A stretch of DNA of 64,000 bases from Flavobacterium sp. NRK F7 (GTDB taxonomy: Bacteria; Bacteroidota; Bacteroidia; Flavobacteriales; Flavobacteriaceae), in NCBI RefSeq assembly GCF_024054195.1, contig NZ_JAMXLB010000001.1, positions 2,911,845-2,975,844 of the forward strand. The letters run 5' to 3'. Numbering within the stretch: the stretch's first letter is position 1; the number at the start of each line of letters is the position of its first letter. The notes below the pieces were generated by a model. That model ran no database searches, had not been told where the DNA came from, and worked only from the letters and a program-made list of their open reading frames with translations. Below are positions 1 to 10,222 of the stretch, one piece after another. The position numbers were made by a program, and so were the translations under genes.

Positions 1-1367
1 CCACCCAAAATATTTTCTCTTTCTTTAGTAGTTAATTTAGCATTTTTGGGAATAATAGGCGACATATAATGCTCGTTAATACTTTGCATTAAATCAATAT
101 AAAAGCCGTTGGAAAGAATCGTTCTATAACCCTTTTTTACCGCGTTGATTAAAGAAGCTCCAGCAGTAGAACCTTCATTGGTTCCTTTCCAGGAATGAAT
201 TATGGTTGATTTTGGCATTTTTTCATTCATAATCTCTTCCCAACCTACAATATCTTTATCATGCTTTTTAAACATGGGAACTAACTGTAAGGTAAAATAA
301 CTTTGTAATTCATGATTGGTTTGAAACCCTTTTTTCTTTTTGAATTCTTGAATTACAGGATTATCATCCCAAGCTTTCCCTTCATTTTCATCACCTCCAA
401 TATGAAAGTATTTTCCTGGAAACAACGGACAAACCTCATCAAAGATTTCACTTAATATCTTATATGTATTGGGATTAGATGGATCAAGTGTTGGTCGAAA
501 AACGCCCGCATTTCTTTCAATACTATAGGTTGAAGCAGTTTGTTCTTCTGGATTTTTCTTATAATTACTACCTATTTCAGGATAAGCGGTTAAAATAGCC
601 GTTGCATGTCCAGGAACATCAATTTCTGGCACTACTACAATTCCTCTTTCGTCGGCATATTGAATGATATTTTTAATTTCTTCTTGCGTATAATAATAAC
701 CATCTGAAGCTAATTCTGTCAGTTTCTTTCTATTTTTTAATTCAATTCTCCAACCTTGATCATCTACTAAGTGCCAATGCAATACATTTAGTTTTACAGC
801 AGCCATGGCATCAATATTTCTTTTAATAACTTCAACAGGTTGAAAATGTCTCGCCACGTCAATCATTAAACCGCGCCATTTAAACTCTGGTCTATCTGAA
901 ATGCTAACAATTGGAAAGAAAAAAGTATTGGAATCATTTTGCAATAACTGTAATAACGTTTCTAATGCACGAAGAGCACCTATATCGGTTACAGCATCAA
1001 TTTTAATTGATTTTTCATTAATTTCTAACGAATAACTTTCATCTTCATAAATACTTACATCCCCTTTTCTTTGACAATGAATTTGCAATTGCGCTTTAGA
1101 GTTTTCATTTGATTTTGCGATAAAACCCTGCTTTAAAAATAATCCAGTTCTTCCATCCAGCCTTCTTAAAAAATGAGTTGCTGCTTTATAAATTCTTGGA
1201 TGAGCGTTTCCTGTTATATTTAAGCTAAATTCTGGATTAATATTAAAAAATCCTTGTTGTACTTGAATTTCTTTTGGCCATGGTATTAGGCTTAGAGATT
1301 GAGTTTCGGTTTGTGAATAAATGTTTAAACTAAAAAAAACAAAAATTAAGGCGTGTTTTAAATTCAT
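1..1367 (-). CDS. GH20 beta-N-acetylhexosaminidase (C-terminus beyond window)
   Basis: Exo-acting beta-N-acetylhexosaminidase that releases GlcNAc from the non-reducing end of chitooligosaccharides. The frame opens with MNLKHALIFVFFSLNIYSQ, a signal peptide, and stays open to the window edge, so about 455 residues are visible. The GH20 N-terminal alpha/beta domain is followed by the catalytic barrel, with HIGGDENEGKAWDDNP carrying the Asp-Glu catalytic pair at D326-E327 and the conserved WRGLMIDVARHFQP and LNVLHWHLVDDQGWR stretches. It is the last visible gene of susC1-susD1-nagB-GH20, the expected order for periplasmic trimming of imported chitin oligomers before deacetylation and deamination. 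A terminator-like hairpin separates it from nagB, so it may be partly independently transcribed. The truncation is only the window boundary. Confidence 0.95.
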   Translation of the reverse strand, partial: MNLKHALIFVFFSLNIYSQTETQSLSLIPWPKEIQVQQGFFNINPEFSLNITGNAHPRIYKAATHFLRRLDGRTGLFLKQGFIAKSNENSKAQLQIHCQRKGDVSIYEDESYSLEINEKSIKIDAVTDIGALRALETLLQLLQNDSNTFFFPIVSISDRPEFKWRGLMIDVARHFQPVEVIKRNIDAMAAVKLNVLHWHLVDDQGWRIELKNRKKLTELASDGYYYTQEEIKNIIQYADERGIVVVPEIDVPGHATAILTAYPEIGSNYKKNPEEQTASTYSIERNAGVFRPTLDPSNPNTYKILSEIFDEVCPLFPGKYFHIGGDENEGKAWDDNPVIQEFKKKKGFQTNHELQSYFTLQLVPMFKKHDKDIVGWEEIMNEKMPKSTIIHSWKGTNEGSTAGASLINAVKKGYRTILSNGFYIDLMQSINEHYMSPIIPKNAKLTTKERENILG

Positions 1368-1451
1368 TAATGGTATTGTTATTTAGATACTTCTTTACTT
1401 TTTAAATGTAGCTATTTTAAAGTCATATTATATTTATAATCTGTTAAAAAT

Positions 1452-1491
1452 GAGAAAGAAGAGAATAAAAAAATCATCCTCTTCATTTCTC
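1452..1491 (-). terminator. Hairpin between nagB and GH20
   Basis: GAGAAAGAAGAG (1452-1463) pairs with CTCTTCATTTCTC (1479-1491), a 12-bp stem with one bulged base. On the minus strand it follows the nagB stop and precedes ATTTTTAA. It could be a terminator or a processing or stability element within the operon. Confidence 0.45.
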
Positions 1492-1511
1492 CCAAACTCA
1501 AAATAAATATA

Positions 1512-3449
1512 TTAATACTCAAATTTTTTAAAGGCTTCAATAGCTTCGTATTCAGCTAATCCTAATTCATCATACAATTTAGCTGTATTTTTATTTCTAT
1601 CTTCCGCCCTAACCCAAAATTCTCGAGAATCATTTCCTTGAAACATCACCCTATCTTTTTGGGATTGATGAAAGAGTATGGCATTTCGTTTTAAAAGTAC
1701 CTCATCTGGACTTAAAGGAACAGCCATATCAATTTCATGTATATCCCATTCATGCCAGGCACCTCGATACAGCCATAACCAACAATCATTCATAAACGGT
1801 TCTGTTTTTAAACTTTTCATTGCTGCAAAAATAGCATTCAAGCACACTTCATGAGTTCCGTGTGGATCTGCTAAATCTCCTGCTGCAAAAACTTGGTGTG
1901 GTTTAATCTTTTTAATAATGTTGCTAACAATACTAATATCTTCTTGTCCTAAAGGATTCTTTTTCACTTGGCCTGTTTCATAAAATGGTAAGTCTAAAAA
2001 ATGAACATTTTGATCATTCAAGCCAATATATCTTGTAGCAGCATACGATTCTCTTCTTCTAATGAGTCCTTTTAACTTTCTTACTTCTAATATATCTACT
2101 TGATTTTCATTTTTATGATTTAAAAAATCAATTATTTTAGAAATGGTATCAGAACACAGAGCATCATTTACAAAATCTTTACAAACCTCAGCAAATTTTA
2201 AAGCTTCCTGATCCGTAACCGCAATGTTTCCAGAAGTTTGATACACCACATGCACATCATGTCCTTGGCGAATGAGTTTTGAAAAAGTACCACCCATAGA
2301 AATTACATCATCATCTGGATGTGGACTAAACAAGATCACTCTTTTTTTCTCAGGAAAGGCTCTTTCAGGTCTATGCGTATCATCTGTATTGGGTTTTCCA
2401 CCAGGCCAACCCGTTATAGTATGTTGTAAAACATTGAACATATTAATATTCAGATGATAGGCAGAACCTTCTTGTGCTAACAAATCAGACATTCCATTAT
2501 TATTGTAATCTCTATCTGTTAATTTTAAAATAGATTGGTTCGTTTTTTGGCACAACCAAACAATGGCTTTACTTTTTAATTCTTGAGTCCAAAGACATTC
2601 CCCTACTAACCATGGTGTTTTAAAACGAGTCAAATCGGCTGCCGCTGATTGATCCAATACAAAAGTAGCATTGGTATGATTTTGCAAAAATGTAGCGGGA
2701 ACTTCTGAAGTAATATCACCTTGTACAGTTCTTTTAACAATGGATGCTTTATTTTGGCCCCAAGCCAAAAGTACTATCCTTTTAGAACGCAAAATGGTAG
2801 AAACTCCCATTGTAATAGCCCTTTTAGGCACATTATCAATACCATTAAAATCGGAAGAAGCATCTGAACGCGTAATATGATCTAAGGTAATGATTCGTGT
2901 TCCAGAATTGACATGCGATCCTGGTTCATTAAAACCAACGTGCCCAGTTCTACCTATTCCTAATAGTTGAAAATCCAATCCTCCAGATTCTTTAATCTTC
3001 ATTTCATAATCGATACAGTATTGATTTAGTTCCTCTAAAGGAATCGTTCCATCAGGAATATTTACATTTTCTGGTAAAATATCTATGTGATTGAATAAAT
3101 GCTGATGCATGAAATAATGATAACTTTGTTTATTTTCTTTATTCATTGGATAATATTCATCCAAATTAAAAGTCACAACATTTGCAAAACTTAACCCTTC
3201 TTCTCTATGCATTCTAACCAATTCTTCATATACTTTAATGGGTGAAGAACCTGTTGCTAGCCCTAAAACACAGGTTTTATTTTTTTCTTTTTTTGATCTA
3301 ATTAATTGCGCTATTTCCTGAGCTACAATTTTAGAGGCTTCCATAGAATTTTTAAAAATTTCGCAATGAATTTTTTCAAATCTTGTTTCTTCAAATTTTC
3401 CAGCGCTTTTATAGCTTATATCGCGATTAATTTCTATAGCACTTTTCAT
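1512..3449 (-). CDS. nagB: Glucosamine-6-phosphate deaminase fused to a PIG-L/LmbE-type deacetylase domain
   Basis: Cytoplasmic enzyme converting glucosamine-6-phosphate to fructose-6-phosphate and ammonia, the step that brings chitin sugar into glycolysis. Residues about 20-300 are the NagB domain, with VLGLATGSSP, FNLDEYYP and GIGRTGHVGFNEPGS. Residues about 365-600 are a second domain of the PIG-L/LmbE deacetylase family with the metal-binding HPDDD motif (H377-D381) and GDLADPHGTHEV further on. The total of 645 residues is more than twice a stand-alone NagB but typical of the long form found in Bacteroidota. I infer that the C-terminal domain could deacetylate GlcNAc or GlcNAc-6-P so that one polypeptide does both steps; its substrate is not shown by the sequence. 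It lies 76 bp downstream of susD1. Confidence 0.93.
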   Translation of the reverse strand: MKSAIEINRDISYKSAGKFEETRFEKIHCEIFKNSMEASKIVAQEIAQLIRSKKEKNKTCVLGLATGSSPIKVYEELVRMHREEGLSFANVVTFNLDEYYPMNKENKQSYHYFMHQHLFNHIDILPENVNIPDGTIPLEELNQYCIDYEMKIKESGGLDFQLLGIGRTGHVGFNEPGSHVNSGTRIITLDHITRSDASSDFNGIDNVPKRAITMGVSTILRSKRIVLLAWGQNKASIVKRTVQGDITSEVPATFLQNHTNATFVLDQSAAADLTRFKTPWLVGECLWTQELKSKAIVWLCQKTNQSILKLTDRDYNNNGMSDLLAQEGSAYHLNINMFNVLQHTITGWPGGKPNTDDTHRPERAFPEKKRVILFSPHPDDDVISMGGTFSKLIRQGHDVHVVYQTSGNIAVTDQEALKFAEVCKDFVNDALCSDTISKIIDFLNHKNENQVDILEVRKLKGLIRRRESYAATRYIGLNDQNVHFLDLPFYETGQVKKNPLGQEDISIVSNIIKKIKPHQVFAAGDLADPHGTHEVCLNAIFAAMKSLKTEPFMNDCWLWLYRGAWHEWDIHEIDMAVPLSPDEVLLKRNAILFHQSQKDRVMFQGNDSREFWVRAEDRNKNTAKLYDELGLAEYEAIEAFKKFEY

Positions 3450-3525
3450 TATTATATTCGTATTAAAAAATTTATTGCTTTTGTATTTTGGCTGTTAGTA
3501 TCAGGATAGGAATTTAGGTTTATAA

Positions 3526-5106
3526 TTAAAAATTAGGTCCTGTAGTATCCCACCAAAGTCTTGTTCCTCCATTATCTGGACCACCTAAATGCGCGACACC
3601 TGTTGCTACTCCACCTGCATTATTACTAATTTCTGACTGCGCGAAATTGATTCTTCTTGGGCCTAATTGAGAATCTATAGTTCCTCCACTATAATTTACT
3701 AAAGCCGGAAATAATTTGGGATAACCAGTTCTTCTATAATCGGTCCATGCTTCTTGTCCTTCAGGAAAACCAGCAATCCATTTTTGAGTAATAATTTTTT
3801 GTAATTTGATTTCATTTGTGGCTAAATCATCCCATGCTACCGTTACAGTATTAACTGCTAATGCATTATTTACAGGAAAATTAGGATCTACATAATCTTG
3901 AGCCGTTTTCACATTGTCTGCTATATAAGTAGCTGCTCCTGAAGCTCCATGTTGTTCAAATGATAAGGCAATTCCTTGTTCGTAAAAAGATTGTGCTGTT
4001 CCTCCCATTGCCCAACCTCTCAAGGCTCCTTCAGCTCTTAGAAAATAAGCTTCAGCTGTAGTCATTAAAACAATTTCATTAGAACGGACGATAGAACCTA
4101 TTCCTGAAAAATCTTGATGATCCGCCTTAGCAACTAAGTCAATAGCAGTTCTAACACCTTTATATTCACCTGGAAATTCAGCAGATGTATCAAAATAAGT
4201 GGCAACTCTAGGATCTTCATAGCCTCCTAATATCGATTCCATATCAGCAGACATTCTAATATCCAACCAAGAACCGCTAATGGTAGCAATAGGATTCGTA
4301 TAAACTGGAGAAACCACTTTAAAAATATCATCATTGGTTGTTAATACTCCAAATTCATGTGCAATGGCTTTTTCGGCTTCACTTTTAGCTAAAACAGGAT
4401 TAATTTTCACAATATGCATGGCTAAACGTAGTCGCAATGTATTGGCAAATTTTACCCATTGCTTATAATCACCCCCATAACCAGATAAATCAGTAGCGGT
4501 AAAAGTAGATGGTTCACCCGCATTGTATCGTGCTGTTAATTCACCTACAGCAAAATCCAATTCTTCAAACATTTGATTATAGACTTCTTCTTGAGAATCA
4601 TAAGCAATAGTCGTTTCCAAAGAACCAAAATCGGAATAAATTATGGGTCCAAAAATATCAGTCACACGATGCATTCCTTCTACTTTTAAAATTAGAGAAA
4701 GGGCATAAAACTGATCGTATTTATCTTTAGAATTATTGGCAATATAATACGCATTAAACATGACATTTCGATATGCATAATCCCAAATAAAACCATTCCA
4801 TCCATTCACCAAAGAATAGGTGGTATTATTAATATTTCCAGCAAAAGGGGTTGGTGTAGCCATGTAACCCGACCAAATATCTGCATTTAAACCTTGTTGC
4901 AATTGGTATACCCAAACAGGATCTAGTACTTGAAGATTATTAAAAATGGGCCTAAAGGCACTTCTAATATGATTGAAATCTTGTTCTAATTGCTCTTGAG
5001 TAAATCCATTTGGATTGGTATTAATCTCTTCAAAGTTATTTGTACATCCTGCTATGGTTAGCATGGATACTAATAGTGTTTTTTTTGTTATATTATAAAG
5101 TTTCAT
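3526..5106 (-). CDS. SusD/RagB-family glycan-binding lipoprotein (chitin PUL)
   Basis: Outer-membrane surface lipoprotein that caps a SusC barrel and captures oligosaccharide. The N-terminus carries a type II signal peptide with lipobox LTIAGC and acylated Cys21. The 526-residue length and helical character, including FYALSLILKVEGMHRVTDIFGPI and TTAEAYFLRAEGALRGW, fit the SusD-like_2 branch rather than classic SusD. It starts 10 bp after the susC1 stop, so the two are translationally close partners. Position upstream of nagB and GH20 points to chitooligosaccharides as ligand, which is an inference from context. Confidence 0.92.
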   Translation of the reverse strand: MKLYNITKKTLLVSMLTIAGCTNNFEEINTNPNGFTQEQLEQDFNHIRSAFRPIFNNLQVLDPVWVYQLQQGLNADIWSGYMATPTPFAGNINNTTYSLVNGWNGFIWDYAYRNVMFNAYYIANNSKDKYDQFYALSLILKVEGMHRVTDIFGPIIYSDFGSLETTIAYDSQEEVYNQMFEELDFAVGELTARYNAGEPSTFTATDLSGYGGDYKQWVKFANTLRLRLAMHIVKINPVLAKSEAEKAIAHEFGVLTTNDDIFKVVSPVYTNPIATISGSWLDIRMSADMESILGGYEDPRVATYFDTSAEFPGEYKGVRTAIDLVAKADHQDFSGIGSIVRSNEIVLMTTAEAYFLRAEGALRGWAMGGTAQSFYEQGIALSFEQHGASGAATYIADNVKTAQDYVDPNFPVNNALAVNTVTVAWDDLATNEIKLQKIITQKWIAGFPEGQEAWTDYRRTGYPKLFPALVNYSGGTIDSQLGPRRINFAQSEISNNAGGVATGVAHLGGPDNGGTRLWWDTTGPNF

Positions 5107-5116
5107 TGTGTTTGTT

Positions 5117-8100
5117 TTAAAAAGTTACATTTAAATTGATCCCAATACTTCTCGTAGAAGGCAAACCATAAATATCTACACCTTGTAAGCCTTCGCCTGT
5201 ACTTAAAGCAATATTAGGATCGAATGGTGCATCTTTGTAAATAAAAAACAGGTTTCTAGCAATTAATGAAACAGAAGCTTTATCAAAAAATGGGATTAAT
5301 TTTGTTCCAATGGTATACCCAATAGAGATTTCTCTAACACTTACATTAGTAGCATCATATACATATTCTCCTGAAATTCCTGCTCTTCCTCCCACTTGTG
5401 TGTAGTAGGATTGAGCATCCATACTTGTTACGGGCACCCCATCACTTGCACGTACACCATTAATAGGAACTCCTCCTGCGTTTCTTGCATCTCCAGATGC
5501 CTTAGAAACTCCAAATGCATCATTTTGTGCTTGCGTTAAACTCATAACATCACCACCAAAACGACCGTCTAAAAGAATATTAGCGGTGAAGTTTCCAAAT
5601 TTGAAAGAATTAGAAAAACCAAGCATAAAATCAGGATTTGCATTACCTACCTCTTCAAAATCAGTTCTTTGAAAAGTTCCATCGTCATTTAATAAGATTC
5701 TTCCTTGGTCGTCTCGTTTAAAATTAATTCCTTCGATAACTCCAAAAGGTCTTCCTTCAATTAGGGAATATCTATAACTATTTACTCCAGCTTCTGTTAA
5801 GTTCAATCGGTTTCCTAGTTCTGCTGGAATTCCATTTACTTGATTGGTGTTTTTAGAGAAGTTAATTGTTGTGTCCCAAGAAAATTTTTCTTTTCTAACA
5901 ATACCACCTGTTATAATAGCTTCAATCCCTTTATTCTTGATATTACCTGCATTAAAACCATAATAGGTTAAACCTTGACTATTTCCTACAGGAGCAATGA
6001 CTTGCAGATATTGATTTTTTGTTTCTGAATTATAATACGAAACTTCAAAACCTAGACGATTATTAAACAGTCTCCATTCTGTACCAATTTCAAATTCCGA
6101 TTTTAACTCTGGTTTTAAAGAGGTTCCTGTTTTAGGACCTGCATTAGGGTTATTAGAATTAGGGTTTGCAGGAGTTTGATAATACGTTGGCGATGTAACG
6201 AAAGGATATACATCATTACCTACTTGAGCGAAAGTAGCTCTTACTTTACCAAAGTTAATAAAATCTGGCATTTCAGTCATTTCACTAATTATTCCAGTAA
6301 CCCCAACAGAAGGATAGAAAAATCCAATTTTATCTGAATTTACTAAAGCGGATGACCAATCATTCCTACCTGCTACATCTAAAAACAACATTTCTTTATA
6401 TCCTAAAGTAGCTACTGCAAATACAGATTGAACTTCTTTTCTAGAATCTATGGTTTGATAATTTCCATTATTATTTACAAAGTTGTGCAAGGTAAACCAG
6501 TTGGCATATTGTAATCCTGCACTAATTCCAGAATCTAAACCTGTTTTTTGATTGATCATGGTGTTGGTTACACTCGTACCAATATTTGCATTTAAACTAA
6601 ATTCTTCATTAAATTTTGTATTTATAGTAGCAATTAAATCGGCATATCTTTGTGTGCTAACCGAATTTTCATTGATATATCTACCATTACTATGAGATAA
6701 TGTTCCTTGTGTAGTAGCATATATCTTTTTATCAAATTCACTTGTAATTCTATTGTAACTGTATCTTGAAGCAATACTTAACCAATCGTTAATTTTATAG
6801 GATAAAGATAAGGCCCCGTTAAAAAAATGATTCTCATCCTCTGATTTATTTCGGTTAATTGCCCAATACGGGTTTTGCATAATATCTCTATTCGTCATCC
6901 AATTTTGAGCCATTAAGTTTCTGGTTGGGTCATACACTTCATAATTATTTTTATAATAATTAAAATCATTTCCTCTTGGCATTAAATATACTCCTGTAAG
7001 TGGGTTAAAATAAAAACCATTTACCGGTTTATTTATAATGGATTGTGACGTGTAATTTGCATTTGCAGAAAAAGTAAGTTTGTCTTTAAAAAATTTAGCG
7101 GTTTGACGAATTCCAAAATTATTTTTCTTTAAATGATTGCCTGGAATAATTCCAGAAGCATCAACATTGGCAAAAGAAAATGATGTAGCAGCATTTTCAG
7201 AAGCTAATGCATATCCTACTGAAGTAGTTTGAGTTACAGCTGTATCAAAAAAATCTTTTACATGATCTCTAGTCTTTTGAGCCGCTCCCCAACTCTCATC
7301 TGCTCCTGACGCTGCTATATAATCGGTTTGAAATTCTGGTAAATAAGCAGCCGTTTCAAAAGTAGTAACAGAACCAGCTGTAATACTAGCTTTTCCAATT
7401 TGTGGTCTTTTAGAAGATAATAAAATAACTCCATTTGCTCCTTGACTACCATACAATACTGATGCTGCAGCTCCTTTAAGTACCGTCATTCCATCGTAAT
7501 CATCTGGGTTTATTAAAGAGACTACATCTCCACCATCTTTGTTACCACCAGCTAAACTTCCGAAAGTATCATTTGGCTGACCAGCCCCCACGTTTAACAT
7601 TGGAATACCATCAATTACGTAAAGAGGTTGGTTATTATTCACTGAAGAATTTCCACGTATAACAACTTTAGTAGAACCTCCTGTTCCTCCTGCACTTTTA
7701 GTAACAGTTACCCCTGCAACTTTACCAGCAATAGTATTCACAATATTTACATCTCGTACTCTTGTTAATTCTTCTGCTTTAATTTCTTGAGCAGCATAGG
7801 TTAAAGATTTTCTAGTTTTCTTAATACCTAGAGAGGTTACAACAACTTCTTTTAATTTATTAGCATCCGATTCTTTTAATTGAATGTTTAAATTATTTTG
7901 TTCTCCAATAAGAATTTTTTGAGTTTCATAACCAATGTAAGAAACTAATAAAGTTTCCCCCACATTGACTTGAATTGTAAATTTTCCATCGAAATCCGAA
8001 TCGGTTCCTCGAGAAGTACCTTGGATAAGAATATTGGCAGAGGGTAATGGTATGCCTTCCAGGTCGGTTACTGTACCATTGATGGTTTTTACTTGCGCAA

Positions 8101-8152
8101 AAGAATTTTGTACAGCAAAAACAATCATAAGGAGTAATACAATTTTTTTCAT
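5117..8152 (-). CDS. SusC/RagA TonB-dependent outer-membrane transporter (chitin PUL)
   Basis: TonB-linked 1011-residue outer-membrane transporter for oligosaccharides. After the signal peptide (ends ...NSFAQ) comes a carboxypeptidase-regulatory-like domain (residues about 23-95, with [14 protein letters not shown] and FDGKFTI). The TonB plug follows, with the family motif [11 protein letters not shown] and [17 protein letters not shown], and then the 22-strand barrel ending in [10 protein letters not shown] with a terminal Phe. First gene of the susC1-susD1-nagB-GH20 group. Three 21-bp-phased repeats lie 72-123 bp upstream of the start codon and are a candidate binding site for the divergently encoded LytTR regulator. 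Confidence 0.95.
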   Translation of the reverse strand: MKKIVLLLMIVFAVQNSFAQVKTINGTVTDLEGIPLPSANILIQGTSRGTDSDFDGKFTIQVNVGETLLVSYIGYETQKILIGEQNNLNIQLKESDANKLKEVVVTSLGIKKTRKSLTYAAQEIKAEELTRVRDVNIVNTIAGKVAGVTVTKSAGGTGGSTKVVIRGNSSVNNNQPLYVIDGIPMLNVGAGQPNDTFGSLAGGNKDGGDVVSLINPDDYDGMTVLKGAAASVLYGSQGANGVILLSSKRPQIGKASITAGSVTTFETAAYLPEFQTDYIAASGADESWGAAQKTRDHVKDFFDTAVTQTTSVGYALASENAATSFSFANVDASGIIPGNHLKKNNFGIRQTAKFFKDKLTFSANANYTSQSIINKPVNGFYFNPLTGVYLMPRGNDFNYYKNNYEVYDPTRNLMAQNWMTNRDIMQNPYWAINRNKSEDENHFFNGALSLSYKINDWLSIASRYSYNRITSEFDKKIYATTQGTLSHSNGRYINENSVSTQRYADLIATINTKFNEEFSLNANIGTSVTNTMINQKTGLDSGISAGLQYANWFTLHNFVNNNGNYQTIDSRKEVQSVFAVATLGYKEMLFLDVAGRNDWSSALVNSDKIGFFYPSVGVTGIISEMTEMPDFINFGKVRATFAQVGNDVYPFVTSPTYYQTPANPNSNNPNAGPKTGTSLKPELKSEFEIGTEWRLFNNRLGFEVSYYNSETKNQYLQVIAPVGNSQGLTYYGFNAGNIKNKGIEAIITGGIVRKEKFSWDTTINFSKNTNQVNGIPAELGNRLNLTEAGVNSYRYSLIEGRPFGVIEGINFKRDDQGRILLNDDGTFQRTDFEEVGNANPDFMLGFSNSFKFGNFTANILLDGRFGGDVMSLTQAQNDAFGVSKASGDARNAGGVPINGVRASDGVPVTSMDAQSYYTQVGGRAGISGEYVYDATNVSVREISIGYTIGTKLIPFFDKASVSLIARNLFFIYKDAPFDPNIALSTGEGLQGVDIYGLPSTRSIGINLNVTF

Positions 8153-8184
8153 TAATCGATTTGTTTATTTGTTAGTTAATACTG

Positions 8185-8192
8185 TAAATTTA
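8185..8192 (-). promoter_or_regulatory. Possible -7 element of susC1
   Basis: TAAATTTA on the minus strand matches the Bacteroidota TAnnTTTG element at all but the last base. It lies 33 bp before the susC1 start and just downstream of the 21-bp repeats, which would put the repeats near -46 and further upstream. No clear TTTG -33 box was seen. Confidence 0.3.
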
Positions 8193-8223
8193 TTCTTATA
8201 GTATTTCTTAAAAAAATATATTA

Positions 8224-8275
8224 AACAAACGACATTTTACGTTCAACAAACGACAAAAATTACTCAACAATACGC
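8224..8275. promoter_or_regulatory. Candidate LytTR operator: three 10-bp repeats at 21-bp period
   Basis: AACAAACGAC (8224), AACAAACGAC (8245) and AACAATACGC (8266) start exactly 21 bp apart. On the minus strand they read GTCGTTTGTT-like, containing a GTTnGT core. LytTR regulators such as AgrA bind direct repeats with a GTTN[AG][TG] core whose starts are 21-22 bp apart. The site lies in the 290-bp gap between susC1 and the divergent lytS/lytTR genes. A second triplet with the same geometry occurs at 16510-16561. Confidence 0.6.
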
Positions 8276-8442
8276 AAACGACTGATATATAAAGCTTTTT
8301 TTGTAATCTAAAACAAAAGTATACTCATTATTAAAAAAAATGATTTTTAGATTAAAAATTGAAATAAATATTAAAAAAAAGAGTGTTTTTTATAATATTT
8401 TAACTAAAATTGCGAATTATTCAAACAACAACTATTTAAAGC

Positions 8443-9483
8443 GTGAACAAAATTAATTTTGAAATAAAGCCAATTTATCATTTTTGGTTTTGGAGTGTCT
8501 ATTTTATTTTAAACACTTTACGATGGGGCGCTTATTTTAATGATTATGAATATTCTTTTCAATCGAATTTAATCGAATTTACACTACATATTCCATTAGT
8601 ATATTTTAACTTATTTGTATTAGTTCCAAAATTTGTTTTAAAACCACACTATTTAAAATTTGGGCTTGCACTTTTGGCCAGTTTATTTCTCATCTATTTA
8701 TTAAAAACGGGACTAACATATTATCTAATTTCAGAAAATATTTGGCCTGAAGCCAATAGAGAATATAAACCCTTTGATGTGAATCATATCGTCGCAGTTT
8801 GTATTGGAGAGTTATACGTTTTGTCTATGGCTTCATCAGTCTATTTTACATTAACTTGGTTACGAGAAAGAGAAAGAAATAGAGCCTTAACAGAAAGCCA
8901 GTTTAAAATCAAATTGAAATATTTAAAAACACAAATTCAGCCTCATTTCTTTTTTAATACGTTGAATAATTTGTATGCTTTGTCCTTAGCTTCATCAGAT
9001 AAAGTTCCTGTGGTTATTTTAAAACTTTCAAAATTAATGGAATATGTCCTTTATGATATTAAAGACACCAAATTTGTTCCCTTAATTAAAGAAATAGATT
9101 ATATCGAAAATTATATAGAAATTGAAAAACTCCGTTTTGAAGAAGTCGATGTTACTATCAATATAGATTCGAATATAGAAAATGTAAAAGTACCACCTTT
9201 ACTATTCATTTCTCTTATTGAAAATGCATTCAAACATGGTGGCATGAATAACAAACATTTAAAAATTACGATTAACTTCAAAACGGATAAAAATGAGAGG
9301 CTCCATTTTGAAATAATAAATAATTTTGTATCTTCACAAGTGCCCAATTTAAAGAAAGGAATTGGTTTACAAAACACTAAAAGTAGACTCAAATTGCTTT
9401 ATAAAGACAATTTTATTTTTGAACAAAAAATAAAATTCAACTATTTTATTATTCTTTTACAAATACCTGTGTATGAAGATTAA
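8443..9483 (+). CDS. LytS/YehU-type sensor histidine kinase
   Basis: Membrane sensor kinase of the His_kinase/LytS family, 346 residues. Four predicted hydrophobic segments lie between residues about 12 and 140 with no large periplasmic sensor domain. The phosphoacceptor is H168 in KTQIQPHFFFNTLNNL. The ATPase part shows the N box SLIENAFKHG (N261) and GIGLQN. The start is GTG at 8443: a stop codon lies two codons upstream in frame and the first in-frame ATG is at residue 129, so GTG is the only sensible start. It overlaps the response regulator by 11 bp. Divergent from susC1, it probably controls the chitin genes, as two-component genes do next to the F. johnsoniae chitin locus; the signal sensed is unknown. 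Confidence 0.93.
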   Translation: MNKINFEIKPIYHFWFWSVYFILNTLRWGAYFNDYEYSFQSNLIEFTLHIPLVYFNLFVLVPKFVLKPHYLKFGLALLASLFLIYLLKTGLTYYLISENIWPEANREYKPFDVNHIVAVCIGELYVLSMASSVYFTLTWLRERERNRALTESQFKIKLKYLKTQIQPHFFFNTLNNLYALSLASSDKVPVVILKLSKLMEYVLYDIKDTKFVPLIKEIDYIENYIEIEKLRFEEVDVTINIDSNIENVKVPPLLFISLIENAFKHGGMNNKHLKITINFKTDKNERLHFEIINNFVSSQVPNLKKGIGLQNTKSRLKLLYKDNFIFEQKIKFNYFIILLQIPVYED

Positions 9484-10171
9484 ATGTGTTTTAGTAGATG
9501 ATGAACCACTTGCTGTAAAAGTTTTGCAAAATTATTTCGTTAATTTTCCAGAATTTGAAATTGTAGGGGTTTTTTATAACTCTCTAGAGGCGCTAGATTA
9601 TATTAAAAACAATCCAGTTGATGTGGCATTTTTAGACATCAACATGCCTGTAATGAGTGGTTTTGATTTAATAAAATTGATTGATACTAGAGTAATCATC
9701 ACGACTGCTTTTAGAGAATTTGCTGCAGAAAGTTATGATTTAGATGTAGTGGATTATTTAGTAAAACCAATACCATTATCGCGGTTTATTAAATCAATTG
9801 GTAAAATAACTGCAGAATTAGATGTTAAAAACGGAATCAAACAAGAAACATCTAAAACAGATCATCATATTTTTATAAAATCAGATAAAAAAATGATTAA
9901 AATTCTAATGGAAGAAATTCTTTTTATCGAAGGTATGAAAGAATATATTAAAGTAGTTACAGCCGATAAATCTTACATTACTCTAAAATCTTTGGCCTCT
10001 TTATCGGAAGAATTACCTATAGATAAATTCATTCGTATTCATAAATCATTTATCATAGCTATCGATAAAATAAAATCCATTGAAGGCAATCGAATTCAAA
10101 TTTTAACGCATAAATTACCTATTGGAAGAAATTATGGAAAAGACGTTAAAAATAAAATCTTAAATACTTAA
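9473..10171 (+). CDS. LytTR-family response regulator
   Basis: DNA-binding response regulator of 232 residues. The receiver domain (1-120) has the acidic pocket D9-D10-E11, phosphoacceptor D55 in VAFLDINMPVMSG, the conserved Thr near 78 and K98 in YLVKPIP. The LytTR domain (about 130-232) starts at HIFIKSDKKMIKI and includes ILFIEGMKEYIKVVT and FIRIHKSFI. The start ATG at 9473 lies inside the end of the kinase gene, implying translational coupling. A strong bidirectional terminator follows at once. The paired 21-bp repeat triplets at 8224-8275 and 16510-16561 are the natural candidate targets. Confidence 0.95.
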   Translation: MKIKCVLVDDEPLAVKVLQNYFVNFPEFEIVGVFYNSLEALDYIKNNPVDVAFLDINMPVMSGFDLIKLIDTRVIITTAFREFAAESYDLDVVDYLVKPIPLSRFIKSIGKITAELDVKNGIKQETSKTDHHIFIKSDKKMIKILMEEILFIEGMKEYIKVVTADKSYITLKSLASLSEELPIDKFIRIHKSFIIAIDKIKSIEGNRIQILTHKLPIGRNYGKDVKNKILNT

Positions 10172-10175
10172 AATA

Positions 10176-10206
10176 AAAAAGCAGTGTCCTAATAACACTG
10201 CTTTTT
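10176..10206. terminator. Bidirectional terminator between lytTR gene and GH16
   Basis: AAAAAGCAGTGT (10176-10187) pairs perfectly with ACACTGCTTTTT (10195-10206) around a 7-base loop. It lies between convergent genes ending at 10171 and 10223 and has A/T tracts on both sides, so it can serve both strands. Confidence 0.9.
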
Positions 10207-10222
10207 ACTTATCCGTTAAACC

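Noticed and set aside
2272..2457. Frames antisense to nagB, GH16, GH3, uvrA, comM and others
   Set aside because: Each lies wholly inside a longer gene with strong family motifs and has none of its own.
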